Source: Gnetum montanum
Lineage: Eukaryota > Streptophyta > Gnetopsida > Gnetales > Gnetaceae
Length of the DNA stretch: 64,000 nt
Direction of reading: 5' to 3'
Assembly (NCBI GenBank): GCA_015680685.1
Contig: MNCI01006093.1
Span: 66,499 to 130,498, forward strand
The translations under genes were made by a program, and so were the position numbers. This document shows positions 1-12,159 of this stretch, in pieces; the stretch's first letter is position 1; every line of letters begins with the position of its first letter. The notes below the pieces were generated by a model. The model was not told where the DNA came from. It did not search any database and saw nothing but the letters and a program-made list of their open reading frames with translations.

Positions 1-1563
1 TGACTTTGAGTATGTTGTCCTTACAAATGACATTGACTTGGCTTCTAAATAGGTAGTGTCTCCACTTCTTCAAAGAGAACACTAGTGCTAGACAATACTT
101 CTCCACTTCAATGTATCAGGCATCATGGACAACTAACGCATGGCTAAGGTAGTACACTAGCATTTTTACTCCATCATTACGTTTTTGATAGAGTAGAGAG
201 GGAATGGACATATCAAAGATAGCAAGCTAGATGTGAAGCAATTTACCCTCTTGTGGAGGATAGACTATTGGTAGTTGTATCAATTCTCTCTCTAAATTTT
301 CAAAGACCACTTGGGATTGAGCCATCCACTCATAGTGAACTCCATTCTTAAGCAAGTATTGCATGGATTCTAAATTATCTATAAGCCTAGCGATAAACCT
401 ACAAATAAACTATAATCTGTCTTGTAATCCCCAAAGCTCTTTAAGGTTGGTAGGCATTGCTAATTTACATATGGCATTAATCTTATTAATATTGACACGA
501 ATCCTTACTTTAGATACTACAAAGCCAAGCATCTTACTGGACTTGACACCAAAGACACACTTCTTAGGATTGAGCCTAAGATCACATTTGAGACATCGTA
601 TAAGCACAAGGTCTAGGTCATTAGCATGGTCATTGAATATTTTGGACTTAATAGCTATATCATCTACATAATCGTGAAGTAAACCTAACATGTAATTTCT
701 AAATATATAGGTTATGGCACGTTGATAGGTCACTTTGGCATTCTTAAGACCAAATGACATCATAGTATAGCAAAAGGTACCCCATGGGGTGATAAAGGTT
801 ATGCTAAGTTGGTGCTTTAGGTTGATCCTAATTTAGTTATATCCTAAAAATCTATCCATAAAAGACAACAAGGCATGTCTAGCTATAGTATCAATAAGCT
901 GATTAGTACTAGGCAAAGGGAAGTCATCCTTGATAGTAACTTTATTTAGGTCTCAAAAATTAATGCAAATATAGATACTTCTATTTTCTTAGGAACTACC
1001 ACTATGTTGAACACCCATTATGCATAATCGACAATGCTAATGAAACTAGCTTGGTAGAACCTTGAGATCTTATCAAAATCTACCAAGGACAAATTAGGTC
1101 TAATTTTGCACACTTTTTTCTTAACTAGTCTAATGCTAGGATCTATTATGATGATGTGTTGGACTAAATTTGGGTCTAGGCCTAGCATAACAAGGCAAAG
1201 GCCTTAATGTTGCTTTGTAGGACCTTGGTAATGTCTTGAACATATTGAGGTTCTAGTAAGGAACTTAGTTTAAGGATTTTCTCCTCACCATTGTGCATTG
1301 TGATAGAACCCAACTATAGAATCTTTAGTTATGTCCCCTACTTCTAGGTCAAGGGTTTTGACTAGGTTTTTAGGCCATTCTAAAGGTTTATCTATTGAGG
1401 CTATGTGGTCTATGAGACTCTCAAGCTCAAGATCTAGGCAGTTAGGGTTGATACACCATTCAATATCACCATGATGTCCATGTAGATACAAAGATGAGTA
1501 GATTTTCTCCCAAGTACTCATACTTTGATCCTGCATGTCAACTAAAATCATATTAAGTGGCAC
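1..1563 (-). pseudogene. Tat-like Ty3/gypsy pol fragment: reverse transcriptase and RNase H
   Basis: On the minus strand this is the middle of a Ty3/gypsy polyprotein, cut by the window edge. Around 410-763 it reads as the RT palm, with FGLKNAKVTYQR followed by the catalytic box YVDD at 659-670, here intact, then the conserved KCVFGV and LGFVVS steps. Further left (about 360 to 1) is RNase H-like sequence with VYYLSHALV. Further right (about 770-1,250) are RT N-terminal traces in several frames. The segment at 1,285-1,563 is the polyprotein stretch before RT. The wording is closest to the Tat group of plant gypsy elements (family knowledge). Stops and frameshifts break every domain, so it is dead as a protein even though the YVDD box survives. 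Confidence 0.85.
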
Positions 1564-2100
1564 CTAGGTAAAAGTGAACAAATAATGCTAAAATGCTATA
1601 AAATTATGCAAACACATGCAAATCTAATGCAATTAAGGCCATCCAAGATCATCAGTGAGATAAGGAAAATTTGACAAAATATCATATAGGATAAACAAAA
1701 GTAAAATAAAGGTCAAACAAGGGGAGACATAAGAAATATAACTACAAATGATCAACAAAGATCACAATTTTACCAAGTTTAGGCCTTAGTGACCCATGAT
1801 GCCAATTTAGAGTCTTTGTAGACTATGGTGCTAGTTTAAGGCCTTAGCAAGCCATGGTTACATGGTGTTAAATGGTGGTAAAGGAAGGTCAAACCCCACT
1901 ATTTGATACCATTCAAAAGCCAAAAAAGGCAAATAAAGCTATAATAAGGTAAATAAAGAATACATAAGGTTTTATAAAGGCCATAGAAGGTCAACAAGGT
2001 TAAAAATGCAACACAACCCAAAAACAAACCAAACCACTATGTAATATGGCAAAAATCAAGCAAAATAGGCCATATATGGTAAAATTTGGCTAATCTAGGT
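1564..2100. other. Non-coding spacer next to the RT fragment
   Basis: No open frame of note. It is A-rich and holds a short motif at about 1,777-1,860, in which GGCCTTAG is followed by a variant of CCATGG. Related motifs occur at about 11,515-11,605 and 21,290-21,380, in each case between the protease and the antisense gene of the gag-protease elements. This suggests the spacer is part of a related gypsy element, lying just upstream of RT in the minus-strand sense. The match is short and was made by eye. Confidence 0.4.
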
Positions 2101-5100
2101 CCAAAAATGATTAGGTTTTGACAATTTTAACCCTTAATAGGCCATGTTCTAAGGCTACAAGACTATTAGATGAGTTTGAGCATTCATCAGGGTTATTTCT
2201 AGGATATTTGGACCCTAAAATCAAGTGTTTTGAGGCTTCCATGTTGAGCTTAGCATGGAAACAAGGATGCTTAGTGTGAAAACTAAGAAAAATATGTTCC
2301 AAGACCTCCCCAAGGTAGCTCAAGATCAAATGCATCAAAATTAGGCACTCCAGAGATCTATAAAGGTCAAAAGGTAGGTTATAGAGCCTTCCCCCTAGTT
2401 TCCATGCTATCCATTGTGGAAGAAAGGGGCCTTAGTGTGAAAAACCAAAAACTTAGTCAAAATAGGGTCAAACCAAGTTAAAAAAGCAACTAAAACCTAT
2501 ATTTAGAAGTTATGCATCCTCTAGCTTCATTTTTAGGTAGTTTGAGTTGATTTTAAGTGTTAAAACATGTCGAAATAGCTTCCCCTCTTTTTTCCATCCT
2601 GAGCATAGTATCTATAGTGTGGAAGAATAGGGAACACTTGATCCATGAATCTAGAATGGTTTAAGAGCATGTTGACCAAGTTTCTAGATCCTTAGGGCTA
2701 TGAATCATGATTCTCCAAGTTTTCAGCTAATTCTAGGTATGTTTGAAGGTTGTTTAATGGAATCTAAGATCTTCCCCCTTATTTCCATGTTGGGGGAATT
2801 GCTCCAAGATGGAAGATTAGGGGGAACTAGTTTTTGAGATTGAAATGAGTCAAAACAGGTCAAATCTCAAGGCTATGAGGTCCTAGGCTTGTCCAACATA
2901 GATCTTTGGCTTTTGAGAGTGTCATCTTGCCACCAAGAGTGGAAAAGAAGCTTTCCCCTCTTATTTCCATGCTGCCCAGCATTGAAGGGGATTCCTCTAG
3001 CATGAATGAAGTAAGAATCCCATATCTACACCAATTTGAATCATAATCAACTATGCATATTAACTTTCGAAGTTGCTAGGGCCAAGGGCTATATCTCCAT
3101 GTCAAAACTTGGTAGTTTTGAGTACTTTCAAGTGGATTTTGACATTTTCCCTCTTTTCCATGCTGGGGATAGGGAGCTTAGCATGGAAGACTAGGGAAAA
3201 CCATTTTTTGACCATATGGGATTAATTTTTTGAGGTTTGAAGGCTCCAAAAGGTGGATATAGGGATCTAGAATGTAGGTAAAGTTATTTGATGTTATTCT
3301 AAGGTGTTTAGGAGCTTCAAATGAGTTTTCCCCTCATTTTTCACATTGGACAATGTAGAGGAGGAGATCCCCAACATGGAAGAGTTATAAATCTTATATC
3401 TAGGCTAGTTTTGGCCTCAATCGATCATGCATGTATGCTTCTAAGGTTACTGAGGTTGAAGACTAGGATTTGAGCTCAAGTTTGACTAGTTTGAAGGTTT
3501 TCTAGATGGTTTTTGAGTTTACCTTCTTTTTCCATGCTAGGGATAGTATGTACAACATGGAAAACAAGGGGGAAATAACCTTTTATCATTTTGTATTATT
3601 TTTGGTAATGCATCTAGATCTTCAAGGTTGCTAATGTTAATTGTTGATGCTTGATCATTTCAATGGTTTTGAAGTGATTTTTGAAGTTTCCTCTATTTTT
3701 CCATGTTGGGGTTTTCCATGATAAATGTGGAAGATTGGGCGAAAATGCTTTCTACCTATTCATGGTTAATTTTGATTGGCATGAGGGTCTTAGGATGTCC
3801 AAATAAGATTCTAGGACACACATAGGACATTCTGGTGTTCAATCAAGGTCTCTAAAGGCTATTTTGGAGTCCCCCAAATTTTTTTCATTTTCTTCCACAC
3901 TGGGTAGCATGGAAGAGTTGGTTCTTAGCATGGATGAACTAGGAAACCATGTTTTTTTTTCCATTTTCCATGATTTTTGGCTATGCATGCAAGCTTCTAA
4001 GGTAGCTAATGTCGATTGTTGATACCCAATGTCAAAATTTGGTCATTCCAAGGGTTATTAGGAAATGTTTGAGCTTTCCACATTTTTTCCATGTTTGGGC
4101 ATTCATGCTTAGCATGGAAGATTAGGGAGGAAGGGTTTTTTTGGCTATGTTTGGTCAATTTTGACTATGCATGAGTGTCTACAGGGCTACTAGCATTACT
4201 TATCAATGTATAAAGTTAAAATTTGGTCATTTTGAAGGCTATGAGAGGGTTCTCAAGCTTCCCCATCCATCCACAATGAAGGTGGGAGGCTCAGCATGGA
4301 TAGGATTCCCTTAGTGTGGAGAACCAAGAGGAGGTAGTTTTGGTCATTTTAGGTGACTTTTGGAAGTATGGTAACTTCCAAAAGGTTTGGGTTGCTTTTG
4401 GAAGTTAAAATTCTTGCAAACATCAATAATTTTGATGTTCCTTCTTCTATCCACACTAGCAATAGAATGCCTAGCATGGAAAGAATCCTACTTAGAATGT
4501 AAGAACCTTAGTAGATTGATTTTTGGCATTCTATTAGCATTTTGAAAGGCTATGAAGGTTCTAGTGTTAGGCACAAGGAATTTTGAGGTTGCTTCTTCTT
4601 CTTGGAGTTTTTTAGATTCATCAACCTAATTTTCTACACTAGGAAGTGTAGAAGGGGTCTCCCTCAACATGGAAGAACTAAGAAATTCAGATGTAGACTA
4701 GTTTCACAATTAATCAACCATGCATGTTAGCCTCTAGGATTACTTGTGTTGATAGGCAATACTAGGTGCTAAGATCCAGTAGTTTGGAGGCTTCTAAGTG
4801 CCTCATGTAGTTTCCCCCTTTTCTTCCATGTTGGAAATGGAGGCCTCAATGTGGATGAGAGGGGGATGGAAGTTTTGTATCATATTTGACCACTTTTACG
4901 GATTTTGGAAGCTCTAGAGGGTTCCAGTAGGGTATAAGGATCACTAGACTTTGAGAAATGGCTACTAGGTAGTTGATTTAGGTTATTTTTAGCTTTCCCC
5001 CTTTCCTCCACACTAGGGATGAGATTCTCAACATGCATGAAGCCTCCCCCAGTGTGAAAACACCAAATCTCAAGGTTCAGACTAGGTTTGATAAGGTTCT

Positions 5101-5290
5101 ACGGTAGTTAGGGATTCTTGGACGGGTTTTAGGTCATATGGGGCCCACTTTAGGATCAAACATAGGCTAGATGGGTGTTGTAGGATAAGAATGAATGTTA
5201 TCCCCTTTTGTTCTAAACTGGGAAGTGTTGCCCCAACTTGGAACCCCAAGTTCTTCCATTTTGATAGTGTTTCACCCCCTTTTTAGGATC
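2100..5290. repeat. Degenerate tandem array, period about 185 bp, about 17 units
   Basis: A recognisable core recurs roughly every 180-195 bp. It is a pyrimidine tract (TTCCCCCTTTTC-like), then TTCCATGCTGGGGATAG or a variant, then TTAGCATGGAAGA or AGTGTGGAAGA, then AGGG. Cores start near 2,235, 2,395, 2,590, 2,770, 2,950, 3,140, 3,320, 3,515, 3,695, 3,880, 4,070, 4,250, 4,440, 4,625, 4,810, 4,995 and 5,195. Units are highly diverged and the core is the best kept part. Each core contains a short inverted pair (TTCCATGCT against AGCATGGAA). Similar cores occur at about 17,815-18,080 inside the LTR-like block between the two gag-protease elements. Tat-lineage elements are known to carry tandem subrepeats near their 3' ends, which offers an origin; that link is inference. 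Confidence 0.7.
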
Positions 5291-7475
5291 CTAGGGTTGA
5301 AAAAGATAGGTTCAAGTTACTAAAAATGGTAAATAGCTATGTTTTAATGATTTTGTGAAATGGGAGGCATGTATCCATGCTAGGCATGCCATTCCTAGCA
5401 AGGATGCATGGGAGTTAAGGTTGGAGCCTTTTTTTAATTTCCAAAAGTGGCCAAAACTTAGTCTTGATGTCATTTTTTGGATAGGAGGGAAGGTGTATGG
5501 TAGGATCCATAATCCAAAAATTTTAAAATTTGAGAAGTAAAGCTATTTTCCACCAATCTCAAAATTGAAGAAAGTTTCCCCCCTTTACACTTCAATGTAG
5601 TTGGAGTTATGGTGCACTAAATTAGTAGCTAGGGTTTAGAGGTGGATGTTTAGGAGATGTAGTTTTTAATGCTAAATTTTGTATGTTTTTTATCATAATT
5701 CACATTCTTGGATACTACGAATTGGAGGAGAGATTTGATAGATATTTTTTGATAGAAGTAATCCATTCTTAGTGTGGAAGCCTTCCATCTTTCTTCCACA
5801 TAGCGTAGAACCTCCATCCTTCTCATCTTCAAAATCTCCTAGCATTGGGCCTATCATGGTAACAAAACAATGTGGAGGAAAAATCCGGAATCTAATGATC
5901 TAGAAGGTAGATGAGCATGCTAGGGAGCTATCAAAATTTCTTAGTCCTATCTCCACCCAAGCCTCATTTTTCCACATAGGCAGTTCCACCTATTTTTTCT
6001 TGGTTTTTAAGCTACTTTTATTATTTTTCTTGCCACTTGTGGGGCCATTTTTTCAAATCTATGCTGATAGAGGTAGTAAAAAAAAATTATGATGAAATCC
6101 CACCTCTTATTTTTGCTATGTCCACATGGATCCATCTTCGTTTCATTGTTTTTACCTTAATAGATTCAATATTTTAAAATAAAGCCTATTGTTTTCCTGT
6201 TTTTTCCTAGAATTTTGGGGGTATGATCATTTTTTAAGATATAGGGAAAACTATTTATCAAAATTAAATTTCAACAAAATCCTACCCCATTACTTTTTTT
6301 GTTTTCTAATGGGTATCGATTGTTTCATCTATTTTGGCTATGTTAAGTTGGGTTTTAGTTTTTTTAGCTTTTTACATAGAAAAAGAAAGATATGTTGTGT
6401 ATTTTTTCCTAAGAAAATGGCTACATGTTTTTCAAATCCAATGTTATGGGTTTGTAGCCCTATTTTGAAGATTTTTGATGCCTTTTATCTTATTCAATTT
6501 CGCTTTGAAATGATTTAGTTATGGCTATTTTCGTAGGGTCATGCAGTTAGGTGTCTATGCCATTTTTAGATTTTTATGTAAATTCATGAATTTTTTCTTG
6601 CTAAACTGCAAGGTGTTTGGATATTTTTTGGTTATATATGGGAAGGTCTTGGCTCTATATTTCCAATAGAGGTAGAATCACTCAGATTGGACCTAAAACA
6701 AATTTTTTATAAATTTTTCAATAAGCCTATGTCAAAAGGGGTTTTGTGTTGTTTCCAAAATTTTTTCCACATTGGTAAATTTCTTCTAAATAAATGACAA
6801 GTTTTTAAAATTTTCTTTAATATGGGTACATAGGGCTTGATTTAAGCTTTCAGGTGGTGTAGAATCACTCCATTTGGAGCTCAAACAAATTTTTTACCAA
6901 CCCTATGCAAAAATGATTTAATGGTGACAACTATGATTTTTGCTAATTTCATCTATATTCCATGTGAAAATAGCTATGTATTTCTATTTACAATGGTTAT
7001 GTCTTCAAAGCTTGTAATGTCAAGATTATTTCTGTGGTGGAATCACTAAAATCAAAGCTTGTATGAACTTTTGATAAATTTTTGGTTATGGTTGTGTAGA
7101 TAAGGCAAAAACATAGTTGTAGCACATTACCCCTTTGGGGATGGAAGTGATTGATATGTGTAGCTTTTTCTTATTAACATGTAAAAATTATGTTTTAAAT
7201 CTATTTTTTAAGAAAAGCAAAAGCTTTACTATTTTTGAAATGCTTATGGTTATATGCTTTTTTGAATTTTAATGCTTTTTTCTAAATTTATGCATAGCTT
7301 CAATGCTTTTTTGTAAGTTTATGTTTAGTTTAGATGCCTTTCTTCTAAATCTATGCATGTTTTTTAGATTTAGGCATACTTTACACTAAGGCTTAGTCTT
7401 GGCTATAAAGTTTTGGTTATGAAGTAGAAGGCTATAAAAGATAGTAATAATGCTTTTATGGAATTTCTTAACCCA
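5291..7475. other. AT-rich non-coding tract with faint 185-bp periodicity
   Basis: Open frames here are low-complexity (Phe/Leu/Lys-rich) and I do not take them as genes. A phrase like GTAGAATCACTCCATTTGG followed by CAAATTTTTTA recurs at about 6,668, 6,860 and 7,043, spacings of about 192 and 183 bp. A looser phrase (AAATCCCACC, AAATCCTACCCC) recurs at about 6,090 and 6,276. Array-like cores also appear near 5,575, 5,770 and 5,960. The same period as the array to the left suggests one continuous decayed block. Confidence 0.4.
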
Positions 7476-7655
7476 ACTTAGATAAACATCTTAGAGCTTT
7501 TTATATAGGCTAATTTCACCTTTGACTAGATGTTTTTTCAAAATTTGCTAAGTATTTCCTTAAGCTAATTTAGATAAACACCTTAGAGATTTTTATAGAG
7601 GCTAATTTCACCTTTGACTAGATGTTTTTTCCAAATTTGTTAAGTAATTCCAATT
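7476..7655. repeat. Tandem duplication of about 92 bp
   Basis: Two adjacent, closely similar units begin near 7,476 and 7,568. Both contain GATAAACA, CTTAGAG, a run into GGCTAATTTCACCTTTGACT and AGATGTTTTTTC, then AAATTTG and TAAGTA. They differ at only a few positions, so this duplication looks younger than the 185-bp array to its left. Confidence 0.8.
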
Positions 7656-8460
7656 AGTCATAATACTTTTATTTTTCTTCATGCAATTTTTTCTTGAAGC
7701 CTATCCTCATCATTGTGGAGTTGGTGGGTATTTTTAGCTATATTAATCATCCCAAGACTAATACCCCACTCCCCAATATGTGTTTGGGGAAGGCTTCACT
7801 ATGGTTCCAGCCTAGGGCAAAGGAATTCCTTACCTGCATTCTAAAAAACTTCAGTGTGATGTTATGGTCAAACTTGTCCATAGATATGGCTAGGTTCATT
7901 ACGAACAAGCCACTAGCATGAGGAGCATCAGATGATATCAATCCACATTACCTCATAGATATCTAGATATTGTTAAAGTATAGTTAGCATAATGTTGACA
8001 ATACTCTGATGGTGGTGCATAGAGCCCACACATTATTCTAGAACCTACCTAGCACTGTGTATCATTTATAGCGGTAAGAATGGTTATTGTAATGTTTTTG
8101 TGCTTTTGGCTTAACTACCTTTCTTAACTTCGTTGGTTTTACAAACTTCTTGCAAGTACAAGGTCAATGATCAAGGATTGATCATCAATGATCAAATCTT
8201 GGCAATGGCTTAAAATTCTTTAAATGAATTCACTAAGAGTCTTTAGATAAGAACTATTATGTATTAATAGTTACAAGGGGACTTTGATACATACTCTTCA
8301 AGGTTTAGCCTTGTATAGAAGAAGTGTAAGCATGATGGGATGATCCACAACTGGTGGGTAGACTCCAATAGCATGGATCATACCCTTGTAGCTGGGACCT
8401 CTACTCAAACCACACCAAAGAAGAAAAGGAAAAGTAAACATAAAGGCTATAGCTTCTAGT
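7656..8460. other. Unassigned sequence left of gag-protease copy 1
   Basis: Open frames at 7,694-7,921 (+) and 7,747-7,941 (-) overlap each other and match nothing I know. A basic stretch reading PKKKRKSKHK (+, about 8,407-8,436) ends in a stop. It could belong to an upstream exon of the antisense gene that follows, but no supporting copy is seen at the corresponding place in copy 2. The left LTR of copy 1 is expected here and I could not find a convincing one. Confidence 0.3.
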
Positions 8461-8534
8461 GTTTCATGGTTATAACTTTGGCTAGATGTTAAATTTTACT
8501 TTTGTTAATGCTAAATTTTGGTTGTTGCTTTGCA

Positions 8535-11206
8535 AGAAATTCCACCTCTATTGATGTCACCATACCATTTTTAGGCGCACATCATGAGGATACCCTCATT
8601 CTAAAGTTTAGTGAAGTGATACCAACATAGAAGTGGTTGAGGGGACAAGCACCTAGGTATGTTCAAGCAAACATCCAACATGCAAGTTTGTTTGATGTAT
8701 TTATGGTATCTATCCCTTCCATCACTGCTATGAAGATGTTGCATGTCATCAACTCTTTTGATGAAACGATTGGTCATTTTAGCACAATCATCCAGGTTGT
8801 GAAGGTTAAGATGGATATTGATGGAAGCCTCTTTCGTGACCTGTTTGGTGTCCTTGCTAATGGGGCAAAGATTCCAACAAGAATAGTAAAGAATCGAGCC
8901 ATTGTGATGAAGTTTTAGAGTAGCTTAGTGCCAACATGGGTCACTCTAAAATTTCCATGAATGACTCAATGAATCCTAATGCAAAGTAGTCATATCCTTT
9001 GTTTAGGTCTCGTGCATTCCTAAACTATTATCATAAAAGAAGGACATTGACATTGTGCAGGGGTGGACCTTCAAGAAGATCCTAATGGATGGCACCATGT
9101 TCCACTAGGTAGCTACCTTAGCTATTAGGCTTTAGGAGGAGATCCTTAAACTCTATGTAGACATCTCTACAAAAATCCACATGCACTTTGCATTTTTTGT
9201 GGGTTATTTGAAGAGGTTTGTGAAGTTTATGGTCATGTATAGGAATGGGTAATGGGTTTCCCAAGACCCAAGCTAATTTTCTAAGCCTTGGATAAGGCAC
9301 ATTTATCCAATGGTGCAGGCTTAGAACCCACTAGAAGGGATGGATGATATGTTATCCATTATTACTAAGGATGTTAATGTCATGCAGTTTGAGTCTCTTG
9401 ATAATGCAGATGATGAGGAGCCTCTCATGTTCCTAGCAATAATCTAGGAGGCCAAATGACTATGTAGGGAGGTTGAAGGGGCTGCCAGAGAGAAACTTAA
9501 AAGTCCTATGAAAGAAGCACCACCAGCATCAAATCAACCTACCTTGAAGAAGCTTAAGTTTAAGAATAGGCCATCATAGTAGGCAATTACAAGTATGCTT
9601 TATTTAAATCTGGTTATTTCATGTTTTAAAGTTTATGACTACTTTATGGTTTCATGTGTTAACTAGTTTTCTATGTGCTATGGTTGTAGATAAACATTAG
9701 GCTATGAGAGCCCAAGCTATCATGGAGGTAGAACAAAGGTGTGCAGAAGAGGCACTCCTAAAGCAACCTATGGTTGAAGAATGATCTAGATGCCTTGTTT
9801 GGTGAGGTAGTGCTAGGTACATCCCCCATCATCATCCTAGAGGAAGAGGAGGAGGAGCCAAGTATTCTCATGCCTTAATATTTTCATTATATCTTATAGT
9901 TTGATTTTGGTTTTCATCCTAACCATTCAATGATTGGTATTCTTATGTTAGTTCCTAAGCCACTAGTGCAAGCACATGTCTCTATGTTTCATGTGCAACC
10001 ATAGATGAAGTCTATAAACAAGGTGGAGTTCATGTGTGGGATGGCTAAGGACATCATCAATTAGTTACAATAGGTTTCACCTGAGATAGGTAAGGATTTT
10101 GTATTATGTGCCTTAGGTGTTTGGCTATTTCATAGGTTGTGCTTATGTTATAGTCATCTTAGATTGTGCATTATGTTTACAATTATGTTTCATGCTTATG
10201 TAGTGTCTTCTATGGAATGGGACCCCAATAGAGACATGGATATTAACTCCTTACCTAAGCTTCCCTCTAATGTATCTAGTGTATCCTTGAAGTTATATGA
10301 GACTGCCATTAATCTTGCAATGTAGTGCACAAAATCTTCATGGGAGCTAAAGAGGTCCAACGAATTCCTATGGGAGGAAGTTATGGCCTTAAGGGAAAAG
10401 ACTCAATGGAAATAGGAAACTATTAGAGATCTCTGAGACCACAAGGCCTTTGTGAAGGCCCAAGTGACCAACTCAAGAAAGTTGTGGTCTAGGAAGATCA
10501 CATGGGCCCGCTACTAGCATGTCATTCAAGATAAAGTAGTAGTCCTATGGAAGATGGTTGGATAACATATGCAAATGGACCTAATCTCCCAGAAGGTTGA
10601 GGATTGGAAGAATCACTGAACTTGGGTCCTAGATTAGGGTAAGAAATAAAAGGCCCACAAGTGCTAGTACAAGGCATATCATGGGGCCTACCTTAAGTGG
10701 CTCAAGGAGGATTAGGTTGAATGGTGTAAGAGAAAGATATTCATCCAGGGGATTCAGGTAGAGAGTGCTTATCAACTTTTTGAAAGTACTCTCATAGTGG
10801 AGTAATCCCCTACTACTTGTATTATCACTACTTTAGGCAAGACCTCTATGGCTACTATGGCCTAGGAGCCTCCTACTTGGAATAATATAGATAGGATCAA
10901 CATCCTTTCTAGCATTGATCTTGGGGATGTTGATTGGGTCAACATGATAGAGGACTAGATCCTCCATCATATGGAGGAAGGCCTTTCACTTCTACCCTAA
11001 GATGTAATGGAGTTGGAATATCTATAGGTTAGGTGTATTTTATGTTTTTTTTTGTTTTAGGCTATGGTTTTGGCTACAGGTTACTAATTGGCTATCTGTT
11101 GTTACATTTTTGGTCTCAAGAGACATTGGCAACCCTAGTAGTAAGGCTAGGAATGACCCAACACTTCCTCCTCTAGATGCCACTCAGCAACATCCATCAG
11201 CTTAGC
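8535..11206 (+). pseudogene. Antisense multi-exon gene in copy 1, unknown function
   Basis: Not recognised. Exon 1 (to about 9,592) begins as the open stretch 8,637-8,918. It continues, with shifts and stops, through FFVGYLKRFVKF and WVSQDPS to PWIRHIYPM (about 9,190-9,310). Intron-like gaps follow: about 9,593-9,689 (GTATGC...TTGTAG), one ending near 9,951 (TGTTAG), about 10,090-10,203 (GTAAGG...TATGTAG) and about 11,038-11,120 (GTTAGG...CTCAAG). Exon 4 (about 10,204-11,037) is rich in Lys, Glu, Trp and Tyr and looks helical or coiled-coil. The last exon ends at TAG, 11,204-11,206. Most in-frame stops are TAG where the other copy or the context suggests CAG. The homologue in copy 2 supports the frame choice and three of the four intron sites. 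It runs opposite to gag and protease. Confidence 0.5.
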
Positions 11207-12159
11207 TTGTTGGCTATTTGTCTTTTATTTTCATGTTGATGGCTATGATTAGCCAAGACTATGTTATAGATTATTTTTTTGACATTTTTACCACACAATG
11301 TAGCCATGGCTAAGTATGTTGTGGACATTCTAACTTTAAATTTAAATTTTGATTTTATTTTTGGCTATATATATCTGTAGTTGTACTAAATATTGTAAAT
11401 GTTGTGAACATCAAGAATGACTATGTTGATGTTTTAGTTATAACATTAAATGACCAATTGATGCAATAATAGGCTAAACAAAAAGAAGTATAATAATAAC
11501 CAAGATATTTTCTAGTGTTAGGCCATCATGGGCATAGGTTATATTGTGTGATTATGGTGACATTGCTAGTTTAAGACCATGCAGGCCATGATGCTAGTTT
11601 AAGGTCTTAGTGGACTAGTAATGAAAAAGAAACATATATTTATAGGGATTTTTTATGTTTATAATATGAGTAAAAGTAAAGAAAGTTGTAATAAATAAGT
11701 AAAAATGCAAATGAAAGTAGAAACTTAGGCTATATGCATAGGCTATGTGCAAAAAGAGTAAAACAAAAATGCATAAAAAGATATAACAAATTGCAAAAGA
11801 AAAGTCAGGCTATATGGTTATTTGGTTATAAGGGTATGGGATGGAAAGGTTACTTCACTTGTGTAGATTCTTCCTAATCTTTGTGAGATTAGGGAATGAG
11901 TAAGGTTTGTTCTACACAAGCTTGTATTCCCCATCACCGTCACTAATGATGCTAAAAGAAAGTTCATACCATAATGCATCCCATTTCTTATCATTGCCAT
12001 TTTTGAGTCATTGCTCTCTTTTGGATTGTTGGACTTCATGGCTAGAAAGCTTCTTCTTGAAGCTCCACTTTAGATCCCTAATCTATGCTCACATTGTTGA
12101 TAGACAGAGGCATTGCATTATCACCATGAATGATAATTTCACATCCCTCATAAGGAAGG
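11207..12159. other. Spacer between antisense gene and protease, copy 1
   Basis: AT-rich and non-coding apart from decayed sequence downstream of protease near 12,040-12,160. It holds the motif pair GGCCATGATGCTAGTTTAAG and GGTCTTAGTGGACTAG at about 11,580-11,620, which recurs in copy 2 and near 1,800. In an autonomous gypsy element RT, RNase H and integrase would lie around here on the minus strand; none is visible. Confidence 0.45.

Noticed and set aside
2111-2338. Minus-strand frame of 75 codons at the start of the array.
   Set aside because: It covers one unit of the tandem array and is not kept in other units.
2100-5290. CRISPR-like array.
   Set aside because: The repeats are long, diverged and plant-like; there are no short identical repeats with unique spacers.
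6189-6518. Phe-rich plus-strand frame of 109 codons.
   Set aside because: AT-rich composition gives many Phe codons; no domain or homologue in the window.
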